Source: an uncultured Oscillospiraceae bacterium
GTDB lineage: Bacteria > Bacillota_A > Clostridia > Oscillospirales > Oscillospiraceae
Length of the DNA stretch: 7,888 bases
Direction of reading: 5' to 3'
Assembly: GCA_900770015.1 (NCBI GenBank)
Contig: CAAGIU010000510.1
Span: forward strand, 1 to 7,888
The notes below the pieces were generated by a model. The model ran no database searches and was not told the origin of the DNA. It saw only the letters and a list, made by a program, of their open reading frames with translations. Of the stretch, positions 1-6,957 are shown piece by piece. A program made the translations under genes and the position numbers. How positions within the stretch are numbered: position 1 is the stretch's first letter; every line of letters starts with the position of its first letter.

Positions 1-1647
1 GATGGCTCCATCATCCGCTTCAACAACGGAAAAACCGGCGGCGGTTCCGGCAACTACTCCCAGTATATCTACGGGATCGATCCGCTGGCAGCCGACTATA
101 TCGTGCTGGAATCCTCCAACGATGCCGCCATGGGTCTGTTCGGTATGTGCACGGACAAGGGGACCATCCTTGCCACCATCGAGGACGGCGCTTCTCTGGC
201 ATCCGTCACCGCCGGTGTCTCCGGCCTGGTCAACAATTATAACTATGTCTATCCTGCCTTTATCCTTCGCGGCAGTGAGACGCTGGAGATGTTCGGCACC
301 ACCGGCAATGAATCCACCCTCCCCATTGTGGAGCCGGAGCCCTACGACCATAACCTCCGGGTGCGCTACACCTTCCTGGATGCAGAGCATCAGGGCTATG
401 TGGGTATGGCAAGTTATCTGCGCCAGCGCCTGATCTCCCAGGGCGTTCTGACGGAAAAGACCGAAAACGGCGATATCAAGCTCTATTGCGATATCCTTGC
501 CGGTGTGGAATTGACCGAATTCTTCCTGGGTAAGCAGTACATGGGCCTGACGGCCATGACCACCTTCCGGGAGGCTGAGCAGATTTCCGATATCCTTGCG
601 GAAAAGGGCATTGCCAATCAGGTCATGAATCTTCAGGGCTGGTTCAACGGCGGCTATTACCATGATGTTGCCAGCAGAATTCGTGTGCCCCGGAAGCTGG
701 GAGGAAAGAGCGGCCTGGAAAAGCTGAATGCTGCCGTTTCGGAAAACGGCGGTACGCTGTATGCCGATGTTGCCTTCCAGAAGGTTTCCATCGAGAGTGA
801 GGGCAAGGGGTACAACTATCAGGCGGAATCTGCCAAGTACTACGGCAGCGGCTATGTGGCTTCCTTTGGCCAGGTCAATCCCGGAACCCTGCGGCAGACT
901 TCGTCCCTGGGCTACCCCGAAACCTTGTATGACCTGATCAGCCCCAAGTTCCTGATTCGCTATACCGATCTGTTTGCGGAAAAATTCAGCAAAATGGATG
1001 TGGATGGCATTTCTCTGCGGGATCTGGGCTCCACGCTCCAGTCGGATAAGAAGCGCTCCAACCAGATTCACCGGGAGGATGCCCTGGACGTTGTCACAGC
1101 AGCGCTATCCACCATGCAGGAAACCGGAAAGTCCGTGATGGTGAACCGGGCCAATGATTATGCCTGGTTCGCGGCGGATGATATTATCAATCTGCCGCTG
1201 GATGACAACGATTATCTGGTGGTGGATGCAAATATTCCGCTGTATGAGATGATCGTTCACGGCTGCATTGATTACTGCGGCGGCGTGTACAATCTGGCCA
1301 ATGTGAGCAATGACCGGCAGCTGATCCTGACCATGCTGGAATACGGTGCATCGCCCCACTTCCGGTTCACCTGGGAGAATGCCACGCAGATGAAATACTC
1401 CGGTATGAACGCCAGCTACGCCACCACCTTCTCTGCCTGGGCAGATAAGGCGGCAGAGGTCTATGCCGAGGTGAATGGAGTGCTCAGCCGTGTGTCCGGC
1501 GAATCGATGGTTTGCCATGAGATTCTGGCCGGTGGAGTCCGTAAGGTTACCTACAGCAATTCTGTGATTATTTATGTAAACTATTCCAATGAGGCTTGCA
1601 CTGCCGACGGCATCACGATTCCCGCATTGGGATATGCCGTTGCATAA
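1..1647 (+). CDS. DUF5696-type protein, probable glycosidase-like TIM barrel (5' end missing)
   Basis: The reading frame is open from the first base of the window, so this is the C-terminal 548 residues of a longer protein. The first Met in frame, at 103, is internal and not a start. I recognise the overall pattern as DUF5696, large proteins usually encoded beside CUT1 sugar transporters in Clostridia and Paenibacillus. Supporting segments are 'NLQGWFNGGYYHD' near 645-665, 'LYADVAFQKV' near 760-785, and 'DGISLRDLGS' at 1003-1032, followed by 'QIHRED' at 1063-1080. Alternating strand and helix segments with acidic residues at strand ends (D335 and D341 of the partial product) resemble a glycoside hydrolase-like barrel. 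The last 60 or so residues look like a beta-rich domain. Catalytic activity is inference; no family member I know of has an assigned reaction. The stop lies 12 bases before the first permease, so the genes are surely cotranscribed. Localisation is unknown because the N-terminus is outside the window. Confidence 0.8.
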   Translation, partial: DGSIIRFNNGKTGGGSGNYSQYIYGIDPLAADYIVLESSNDAAMGLFGMCTDKGTILATIEDGASLASVTAGVSGLVNNYNYVYPAFILRGSETLEMFGTTGNESTLPIVEPEPYDHNLRVRYTFLDAEHQGYVGMASYLRQRLISQGVLTEKTENGDIKLYCDILAGVELTEFFLGKQYMGLTAMTTFREAEQISDILAEKGIANQVMNLQGWFNGGYYHDVASRIRVPRKLGGKSGLEKLNAAVSENGGTLYADVAFQKVSIESEGKGYNYQAESAKYYGSGYVASFGQVNPGTLRQTSSLGYPETLYDLISPKFLIRYTDLFAEKFSKMDVDGISLRDLGSTLQSDKKRSNQIHREDALDVVTAALSTMQETGKSVMVNRANDYAWFAADDIINLPLDDNDYLVVDANIPLYEMIVHGCIDYCGGVYNLANVSNDRQLILTMLEYGASPHFRFTWENATQMKYSGMNASYATTFSAWADKAAEVYAEVNGVLSRVSGESMVCHEILAGGVRKVTYSNSVIIYVNYSNEACTADGITIPALGYAVA

Positions 1648-1659
1648 GGGGGTGGGGAA

Positions 1660-2565
1660 GTGAAGAAGCATTCGTTGACATTGGCTCAGAAACGAACGGT
1701 CAATGGTTATCTGTTCATTCTCCCCTGGGTGATCGGCTTCTGCGCGTTTTATGTGCGCAGTCTGATCATGACCTTCCAGTTCTCCCTGTCCAATCTGACG
1801 GTGGATGTGGGCGGCTACAGCCTGAGCTGGGCCGGACTGGACAACTACCTCTATGCCTTTACCGTCCACGGCAGCTTCAAGCAGGTTCTGACAACGTCTG
1901 TCATGAATATGCTGGTGGATGTTCCGCTGATCATTTTCTTCAGCCTGTTCATGGCGCTGATGCTCAACCAGAAATTCCGGGGCAGGACCCTGGTGCGTGC
2001 CATCTTTTTCCTGCCGGTGATCCTGAATGCCGAGGCAATTATAGACGCCATCGAAACCGCGGCGGCTATGGTCAGCTCCGGCGTCAGCTCCACCTCCCAG
2101 GAATTGGCTTCGGAAACCGCCGGCGTGGGTATTGGTTATTACATGGAGCTCTTTGGCAACCTGATGATCTCCCGGGATCTGCTGGGCTACATTGTGGGAG
2201 CGGTCAATCGAATCAACAACATTGTCTCCGCATCCGGTGTGCAGATCGTCATTTTCATCGCCGCGCTGCAGTCCATTCCCTCTTCCATGTATGAGGTGGC
2301 AAAGATCGAAGGCGCCACCGGCTATGAGACATTCTGGAAGGTCACGTTCCCGATGGTCATGCCCCACATCATAACCAATATCGTCTATACGGTGGTGGAC
2401 AGCTTCATCTCCAGCGATGTGGTCACCCTGGCGTATAATACGGCTTTCACCGAGTTCAACTACGGTCTGAGCTCCGTGTTCAGTCTGGTCAGTACGGTGG
2501 TGACCTGCGCGATACTGGTGCTGGTCTGCGGCTTTATCTCCAAGAAGACCTTCTACTATAACTGA
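1660..2565 (+). CDS. Carbohydrate ABC transporter permease, MalF/LplB-like (CUT1)
   Basis: This is one of the two membrane subunits of a sugar importer in the binding-protein-dependent permease family (BPD_transp_1). The 301 residues are hydrophobic with about six membrane segments; the first runs from about residue 15 to 40. The cytoplasmic EAA loop that contacts the ATPase is clear: 'YEVAKIEGATGYETFWKVTFP', E212 to P231, with the conserved Gly at 218. 'FIAALQSIP' just before it is typical of the LplB branch. Between 'FLPVIL' (about 117-122) and Q195 lies a stretch rich in Ser, Ala and Gly ('MVSSGVSSTSQEL') instead of the usual third helix and 'NWL' region; I recall this as a feature of a clostridial subfamily, probably an outside loop. 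The GTG start is chosen because 'AAGGGGGTGGGG' precedes it at the right distance and the product starts with a basic 'KKHSLTLAQKR' tail. It pairs with the next gene, 18 bases downstream. Confidence 0.93.
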   Translation: MKKHSLTLAQKRTVNGYLFILPWVIGFCAFYVRSLIMTFQFSLSNLTVDVGGYSLSWAGLDNYLYAFTVHGSFKQVLTTSVMNMLVDVPLIIFFSLFMALMLNQKFRGRTLVRAIFFLPVILNAEAIIDAIETAAAMVSSGVSSTSQELASETAGVGIGYYMELFGNLMISRDLLGYIVGAVNRINNIVSASGVQIVIFIAALQSIPSSMYEVAKIEGATGYETFWKVTFPMVMPHIITNIVYTVVDSFISSDVVTLAYNTAFTEFNYGLSSVFSLVSTVVTCAILVLVCGFISKKTFYYN

Positions 2566-2583
2566 GGAAAGGGGGAAAAAAGC

Positions 2584-3582
2584 ATGTTTCAAGCAGTAAA
2601 GCAATACCTGGGAAAGCATTTTGCGGCGTTGAGCGATGAGAAAACCGCCATGAACGAGCGGCAGGCCATTGTCAATTCCGTGAAGGGCTTTCTGATGGGC
2701 CTGTTCCGGTTCCTGATCATTGTGGGCGTGTGCTATGTCATCATCGGTCCGGTTCTGGGCATTGTTGCCAATTCCTTCTTTTCCAATAAGGATGCCTATA
2801 ATCCCCTGGTCTACCTGATCCCGCAGGATCCCACGCTGGAACGGTATCAGATGGCCATTCAGATCATGGACTATGTGCCTACGGTTCTGAGATCCCTGGC
2901 CTATTCCGGCGGATTGATGCTGGTGCAGATTCTGACCTGCTCCATGGTCGGCTACGGCTTTGCAAGATTCCAGTTCCCTTTCAAAAAGCTGCTGTTTGGC
3001 TGTGTGGTTGTGATGATCGTCATTCCCACCCATACCATCATGTTGCCGCTGTTCATGACCTTCCGGACCTTTGACCCCTTTGGTCTGATCACCGCCATCA
3101 AAGGACAAAGTGTGAACCTGATGGGAACCCCCGTGCCCATGTTCCTGATGACCCTGCTGGGCTGCGGCCTGCGTTCCGGCCTGTACATCTACATTTTCAA
3201 CCAGTTTTTCCGGGGGCTGCCCAAGGAAATCGAGGAAGCTGCCCTGGTGGATGGCGCAGGAACCTGGTACACATACTTCCACATCATGCTGCGAAATGCA
3301 ATGCCCTCTGTGATCACGGTTGCTGTCTTTTCTCTGGTGTGGCAGTATAACGACACATTCTATGCAAAGCTCTTCAGGCTTCCCCAGAGCCAAGCCATCG
3401 GCATCCGCATTTCCTCGCTGGTTGCCAACATCGCCAACCAGTATCAGATCATGGATAAGACCATTCAGACGCTGTATCTGGATGCCGGCATTGTTCTGCT
3501 GATGATTCCTGTGGTGCTGATCTATGTGGTGCTGCAGAAGCAGTTTATCGAAGGTGTGGAGCGAAGCGGTATTGTAGGCTGA
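2584..3582 (+). CDS. Carbohydrate ABC transporter permease, MalG/YtcP-like (CUT1)
   Basis: This is the second permease of the importer, 332 residues, somewhat longer than the usual 270-300 because of a polar N-terminal tail of about 35 residues before the first membrane helix (about 38-62). A second hydrophobic segment starts near residue 103, followed by 'GYGFARFQFPFKK', characteristic of MalG-type subunits. 'LRSGLYIYIFNQFFRGLPKE' leads into the EAA loop E217-E218-A219-A220-L-V-D-G224-A, which docks on the ATPase. The motif normally ends 'I-x-L-P'; here the residue after L236 is Arg237 (CGA at 3292-3294) rather than Pro. The rest of the motif and the following helix 'VFSLVWQYNDTFY' are intact, so the protein is probably functional. 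The ATG is preceded by 'GAGGAAAGGGGG' at 2565-2576. It forms a heterodimer with the upstream product; the ATPase must be encoded elsewhere. Confidence 0.93.
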   Translation: MFQAVKQYLGKHFAALSDEKTAMNERQAIVNSVKGFLMGLFRFLIIVGVCYVIIGPVLGIVANSFFSNKDAYNPLVYLIPQDPTLERYQMAIQIMDYVPTVLRSLAYSGGLMLVQILTCSMVGYGFARFQFPFKKLLFGCVVVMIVIPTHTIMLPLFMTFRTFDPFGLITAIKGQSVNLMGTPVPMFLMTLLGCGLRSGLYIYIFNQFFRGLPKEIEEAALVDGAGTWYTYFHIMLRNAMPSVITVAVFSLVWQYNDTFYAKLFRLPQSQAIGIRISSLVANIANQYQIMDKTIQTLYLDAGIVLLMIPVVLIYVVLQKQFIEGVERSGIVG

Positions 3583-3704
3583 CCGACTGTTTTGCTCGAT
3601 AATTTATACAAGCCTGAAGAGGGGAGGAATGGTACTGTACCGATTTCTGTCAATGATCGCGCATTCCCCGAACCATTTTATCAACATTCAAGGAGGAACG
3701 AAAC
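3583..3704 (+). promoter_or_regulatory. Structured leader between permeases and secreted proteins
   Basis: This 122-base gap is much longer than the 12 and 18 bases between the genes before it. It holds a perfect 5+5 dyad 'GGTACTGTACC' at 3631-3641, which could be half of an operator or a small hairpin. It also holds a longer possible stem, GGAATG at 3626-3631 with CATTCC at 3662-3667, which shares bases with the dyad, so the two structures would compete. An AT-rich patch 'GATAATTTATACA' at 3598-3610 could contain a -10 element, but I see no -35 box at correct spacing. There is no T-run, so it is not an intrinsic terminator. A strong ribosome binding site 'AAGGAGGA' at 3690-3697 serves the GTG at 3705. 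A separate promoter or RNA processing point is plausible but not shown. Confidence 0.3.
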
Positions 3705-5441
3705 GTGAAAACTAACAAACTTCTGGCTCTGGTTCTGGCTGTGGTCATGGTCCTGTCCCTGATCGGCACAGCAGCCGCAGAATCCGAAGTCAGCCTGGAC
3801 TTCGAGGACGGCAATGCCGGTTTTGTTGCTGTCTATGAAAGCATGGCAAACTCCGCCGCTGCTGCCATTGAGGTCGTTGATTACAACGGCAGCAAGGCTC
3901 TGAAGATCACCAACACCGATGGAAAGGTTCCCTACATCGCTTTTGACGTTGCCAGCCTGCTGGGCGAGAAGGCAGCCGATGTGGCTTCCATCGAAATGAC
4001 CATGGGCATTGAGAATCCCGACGGCAAGTTCTTCGCCTGCTCCGGCGAAATGAAGCTGTTCGTGGACGGCAGCCTGAGCAAGACCGCCCGCGGCTGGTCC
4101 GTTTACATGGAAAAGAAGAATCCCAAGGTTGCTTCCTTCACCATGGATGGCGAAGCCTTCTCCGCAGAGTCCGCACCTCTGATGGTTGTTACCCTGACTG
4201 TTGACAACGGTTTGGCCAAGGGCGCCGCTCCTGCTGTGCTGTACATCGACGATGTTCGTTTCCTGGATGCCGAGGGCAATGTGATTGCTGCCGACAGCAC
4301 CGTTTCCTTCAACGCTCCCGAGGGCTTTGGCGGCGGCGCCGATATGAGCAACCTGCGGTATCTGGGCGCTGATGCCGTGGAACTGGAGGGCATGGCCGGT
4401 AAGGCTGCCGGTGCCTGGTCACAGGACGGCGTGGAAATGACCGAAGAGTTCCTGGCAGCTCTGGTTCCCGGCGCTGTCATCGAGATCAGCTATGCCTCCG
4501 AGAACGGCGACATGTGGATCGTTCTGCCGGATGCAGCCGCAGGCTGGACCCGCATCGAGCAGCAGACTGCTGTTACCAACCTGAGCCACAGCACCGCCCA
4601 GATCACCTTCGAGCAGATTGCCGCTGTTCTGGGCGAGGATGTTTCCGCCTGGGGTGCAAGACTGCAGTGCGAAGCCAGTGGCGCCTGGGAGGTCTACGGT
4701 GTCAAGGTTGGTCAGCCCACCGGCCTGAAGAACCTGGCGGGTAAGGTCAGCATTGACGGCTTTGCCAAGTCCGGCGCTGCCTGGGCACAGGACGGCATCG
4801 AGCTGACCGAAGAGCAGTGGGCCATGATGAAGCCCGGTGCTGTCATTGAGATCAATTATTCCTCCGCTTCCGGCGATATGTGGATCGTTCTGCCTTGGGC
4901 AGAGGCTGGATGGACCCGCATCGAGCAGCAGACCGCTGCCTGCAACGGTTCCATCTGCCAGATTTCCTTTGAGCAGATCGCTGCCGTTCTTGGCGAAGAT
5001 GTTTCCAAGTGGGGCACCATGCTGCAGTGCGAAGCCAGCGGTGACTGGGAAGTCTACGGTGTTTCCATCGCTTCCGCTGAGTTCATCCCCACCAAGGGCA
5101 ACGTTGCCATTGAGGGCTTTGCTCCCTCCGGTGCTGCCTGGGCACAGGATGGCATCGAGCTGACCGAGGAGCAGCTGGCCATGCTGGTTCCCGGCTCCGT
5201 CATTACCATTCAGTATGAGTCCGAAAACGGCGACATGTGGATCGTGATGCCTGATGCAGCTGCCGGCTGGAGCCGCATCCAGCAGCAGACCGCTGCCTGC
5301 GATGGTTCCGTCTGCCAGATCACCTATGAGCAGATCGCGGAGGTCTGCGGTGAGGATGTCTCCGCTTGGGGTGCCAGACTGCAGTGCGAAGCCAGCGGCG
5401 CATGGCAGGTCTTTGCTGCTTACATCGGCAGCGCAGCCTGA
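3705..5441 (+). CDS. Secreted carbohydrate-binding-like protein with three tandem repeat domains
   Basis: The 578-residue product starts with a signal peptide, a basic 'MKTNK', a hydrophobic core to about residue 21 and a signal peptidase I site after A23-A24-A25. Residues 26 to about 200 look like a galactose-binding-type jelly roll: it opens 'LDFEDGNAGF' and closes 'VLYIDDVRFLDAEGN', a common last strand of CBM-like modules. Residues 225-578 are three related domains starting near residues 225, 348 and 467. Each contains 'GAW(S/A)QDG(V/I)E(M/L)TEE', 'GDMWIV(L/M)P', 'AGW(T/S)RI', '(S/T)(F/Y)EQIA' and 'LQCEASG'; repeated Trp and acidic residues suit sugar binding. There is no lipobox Cys, LPxTG, S-layer homology domain or C-terminal anchor, so it may be released or held by binding. 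No enzymatic motif is seen. Its place between permeases and binding protein suggests it binds the imported glycan, which is inference. I recall similar domains in Oscillospiraceae but no assigned function. The GTG start is set by 'AAGGAGGA' 7 bases upstream. Confidence 0.85.
   Translation: MKTNKLLALVLAVVMVLSLIGTAAAESEVSLDFEDGNAGFVAVYESMANSAAAAIEVVDYNGSKALKITNTDGKVPYIAFDVASLLGEKAADVASIEMTMGIENPDGKFFACSGEMKLFVDGSLSKTARGWSVYMEKKNPKVASFTMDGEAFSAESAPLMVVTLTVDNGLAKGAAPAVLYIDDVRFLDAEGNVIAADSTVSFNAPEGFGGGADMSNLRYLGADAVELEGMAGKAAGAWSQDGVEMTEEFLAALVPGAVIEISYASENGDMWIVLPDAAAGWTRIEQQTAVTNLSHSTAQITFEQIAAVLGEDVSAWGARLQCEASGAWEVYGVKVGQPTGLKNLAGKVSIDGFAKSGAAWAQDGIELTEEQWAMMKPGAVIEINYSSASGDMWIVLPWAEAGWTRIEQQTAACNGSICQISFEQIAAVLGEDVSKWGTMLQCEASGDWEVYGVSIASAEFIPTKGNVAIEGFAPSGAAWAQDGIELTEEQLAMLVPGSVITIQYESENGDMWIVMPDAAAGWSRIQQQTAACDGSVCQITYEQIAEVCGEDVSAWGARLQCEASGAWQVFAAYIGSAA
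4377..5438 (+). repeat. Three tandem in-frame domain repeats of about 360 bases
   Basis: Units begin near 4377, 4746 and 5103, so the period is 369 then 357 bases, always a multiple of three. The 17-base string 'CTGCAGTGCGAAGCCAG' recurs at 4662-4678, 5022-5038 and 5379-5395. 'GGCGACATGTGGATCGT' and close variants recur once per unit. Units 2 and 3 are most alike in protein, sharing 'SGAAWAQDGIELTEEQ' and a Cys-x4-Cys pair that unit 1 lacks. High DNA similarity suggests internal duplication, with unit 1 the most diverged, and makes the copy number prone to recombination or assembly collapse. Confidence 0.9.
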
Positions 5442-5484
5442 TTCCGTAGAAGCCATCCAAAAGAATCAACAGGAGGAATAAAAC

Positions 5485-6870
5485 ATGACAATGAACAGAG
5501 TTTTTGCCGCAATCCTGGCTCTGGTAATGGTTTTCGGCCTGGTTGCCGGTATTGCCGTTCCCTCTGCCTGCGCAGAAGCAGAGCCCAGAACCATCACCAT
5601 CGGCGTGTGGTGGGACATCTACTATGATTCCACCCACGAGTCCCTGGAGAGCGACCCCGCTTACTCCGGCAGCATTTCTGACCAGATGCGCTATGACGTT
5701 GTCAAGATCGTGGAAGAGAAGTACAACGTCAAGTTTGAGTACGTCAACATGACATACACCGGCGTCAAGGAGTCCATCAACACCTCCATCCTGGCCGGTA
5801 CTCCCGACTGCGATGTGTATCTGTGCGAGCTGAGCTTCGGTGTCCCCGCTGCCATCAATGGTCTGGCTGTGGACCTGAAGACCGTTCTGCCTGAAGATGC
5901 CGACGTTCTGTCCGATCAGACCATCCTGAGCTATCTGGATCTGGGCGACGGCAAGGCCTGCCTGATGAAGCAGGTTCTGGCACAGAACGCTGTTGAGGCC
6001 ACCTATCCTCTGGCCTTCAACGTGGAGATGCTGGAAGACAACAACCTGGAGGATCCCCGGGAGCTGTATGCACGCGGTGAGTGGACCTGGGACAAGTTCG
6101 TTGAATACTGCCAGGTTCTGACCCAGGACACCGACGGTGACGGTGTCACCGACCAGTACGGCTTCGACGGCTTTGCCAAGGATGTTATCGGCCAGCTGAT
6201 CATGTCCAACGGCGCTGCCATTGCCTGCGGCACCACCGAGACCCTGAGCTCTGCCGCCACCGGCGAGGCTCTGCAGTTCCTGTCCGACCTGTACAACACC
6301 TACAACGTTGCTGCTCCCTATACCTACGGTGACAACGGCGATGTGCAGCGTTTCCGCTACAGAGACGGTAAGTGCGGCTTCTGGCCCGGCGCAGCCTGGA
6401 TCGCTTCCAGCAACGGCGACTATGACTGGGACGGCTCTGTCGGCGCCACTCTGGAGTTCGAGACTGCTTACGTCCAGTGGCCCGTCGGCCCCAGCGGCAG
6501 CTTCGAGACCAACAAGGGTAAATTCACCGCCGGTTCTTTCTGGTTCATCCCCCAGGGCGTTGAGGATCCCGAATTCGTTTACAATGTGTTTGAAGAGATC
6601 TCCAACTGGTATCAGAACGATATCGAAATCCGCGACGATCAGGAAACCATGTGGTGGTGGTACGCCGTTACCGCCGGCGACGAGGACCTGCAGGTTGAAA
6701 ACTTCAACGTCATGTTCGATGTCGGTACCCGGGAACAGTTCGACCTGTGGGACAGCCTGAATGTGGAAATGGATCTGGAGAGCCTGATCAGAGGCGATAT
6801 GACCGCTGCCCAGATTCAGGAGACCTACAGACAGGAGTATCAGGCCGCTCTGGATGCCTACTTCGGCTAA
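5485..6870 (+). CDS. Extracellular solute-binding protein family 1 (sugar ABC importer)
   Basis: This is the ligand-capturing subunit of the importer, 461 residues, normal for CUT1 binding proteins. Residues 1-30 form a signal peptide with core 'FAAILALVMVFGLVAG'; the best cleavage is after A28-C29-A30. Cys29 is preceded by Pro-Ser-Ala, a poor lipobox, so lipid anchoring is doubtful. The mature protein opens 'ITIGVWWD' and continues with 'VKIVEEKYNVKFEYVNM', the first beta-alpha-beta unit of the family. 'GEWTWDKFVEYCQVLTQDTDGDGVTDQYGF' features follow: D215-T-D217-G-D219-G is an EF-hand-like loop common in these proteins and may bind calcium. Aromatic clusters at W42-W43, 'FWPGAAW' and W390-W392 are candidates for stacking on sugar rings. 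The ATG at 5485 is preferred over 5491 because 'AGGAGGA' lies 7 bases upstream. It is followed by a terminator, so message ending here should carry high levels of this product. The ligand cannot be told from sequence. Confidence 0.93.
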   Translation: MTMNRVFAAILALVMVFGLVAGIAVPSACAEAEPRTITIGVWWDIYYDSTHESLESDPAYSGSISDQMRYDVVKIVEEKYNVKFEYVNMTYTGVKESINTSILAGTPDCDVYLCELSFGVPAAINGLAVDLKTVLPEDADVLSDQTILSYLDLGDGKACLMKQVLAQNAVEATYPLAFNVEMLEDNNLEDPRELYARGEWTWDKFVEYCQVLTQDTDGDGVTDQYGFDGFAKDVIGQLIMSNGAAIACGTTETLSSAATGEALQFLSDLYNTYNVAAPYTYGDNGDVQRFRYRDGKCGFWPGAAWIASSNGDYDWDGSVGATLEFETAYVQWPVGPSGSFETNKGKFTAGSFWFIPQGVEDPEFVYNVFEEISNWYQNDIEIRDDQETMWWWYAVTAGDEDLQVENFNVMFDVGTREQFDLWDSLNVEMDLESLIRGDMTAAQIQETYRQEYQAALDAYFG

Positions 6871-6882
6871 GACTTGCTGATG

Positions 6883-6907
6883 CTTCTGTAGAAGAAATCT
6901 TCTGAAG
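6883..6907 (+). other. Imperfect hairpin just after the binding-protein gene
   Basis: CTTC at 6883-6886 pairs with GAAG at 6904-6907, and AGAAGA at 6890-6895 pairs with TCTTCT at 6898-6903 across a two-base AA gap, leaving a TGT bulge on the 5' side. The real loop would open by one pair or so. It begins 12 bases after the stop codon and ends 3 bases before the terminator stem. A role in protecting the 3' end of the message is possible but only inferred. Confidence 0.35.
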
Positions 6908-6910
6908 AGG

Positions 6911-6938
6911 ACCCGCACCCATTTCGGGTGCGGGTTTT
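6911..6938 (+). terminator. Intrinsic terminator after the binding-protein gene
   Basis: A perfect 10-base stem, ACCCGCACCC at 6911-6920 with GGGTGCGGGT at 6926-6935, closes a five-base loop ATTTC. The stem is very GC-rich and runs straight into TTTT at 6935-6938. The T-run is short and ends in CC, so termination may be partial. That would let a fraction of transcripts read on into the DUF624 gene, which starts about 20 bases later and has no obvious promoter of its own. Confidence 0.8.
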
Positions 6939-6957
6939 CCGAAAGGATGTGGAGCTT

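Noticed and set aside
2..433. 143-codon + strand frame at the left edge
   Set aside because: Its product is Ser/Pro/Trp-rich without family resemblance and it overlaps the DUF5696 frame, which is open through the window edge.
1596..2294. 232-codon + strand frame overlapping the first permease
   Set aside because: Out-of-frame shadow of the permease; the permease has EAA motif, membrane helices and ribosome binding site, the alternative has none.
1105..3393. 762-codon open frame on the - strand across the DUF5696 and permease genes
   Set aside because: It is codon-aligned antisense to three real genes and ends at a sense CTA codon. The product is rich in His, Gln and Gly with no domain pattern, and it runs across gene boundaries. 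Lack of TTA, CTA and TCA in the sense genes explains it.
3598..3610. AT-rich patch as a promoter -10 box
   Set aside because: GATAAT and TATACA resemble a -10 element but no -35 box is found at 16-18 bases upstream, so I do not call a promoter.
4419..5456. 345-codon open frame on the - strand over the tandem repeats
   Set aside because: It mirrors the repeat structure of the sense gene, which has signal peptide, ribosome binding site and domain logic; the reverse product has none.
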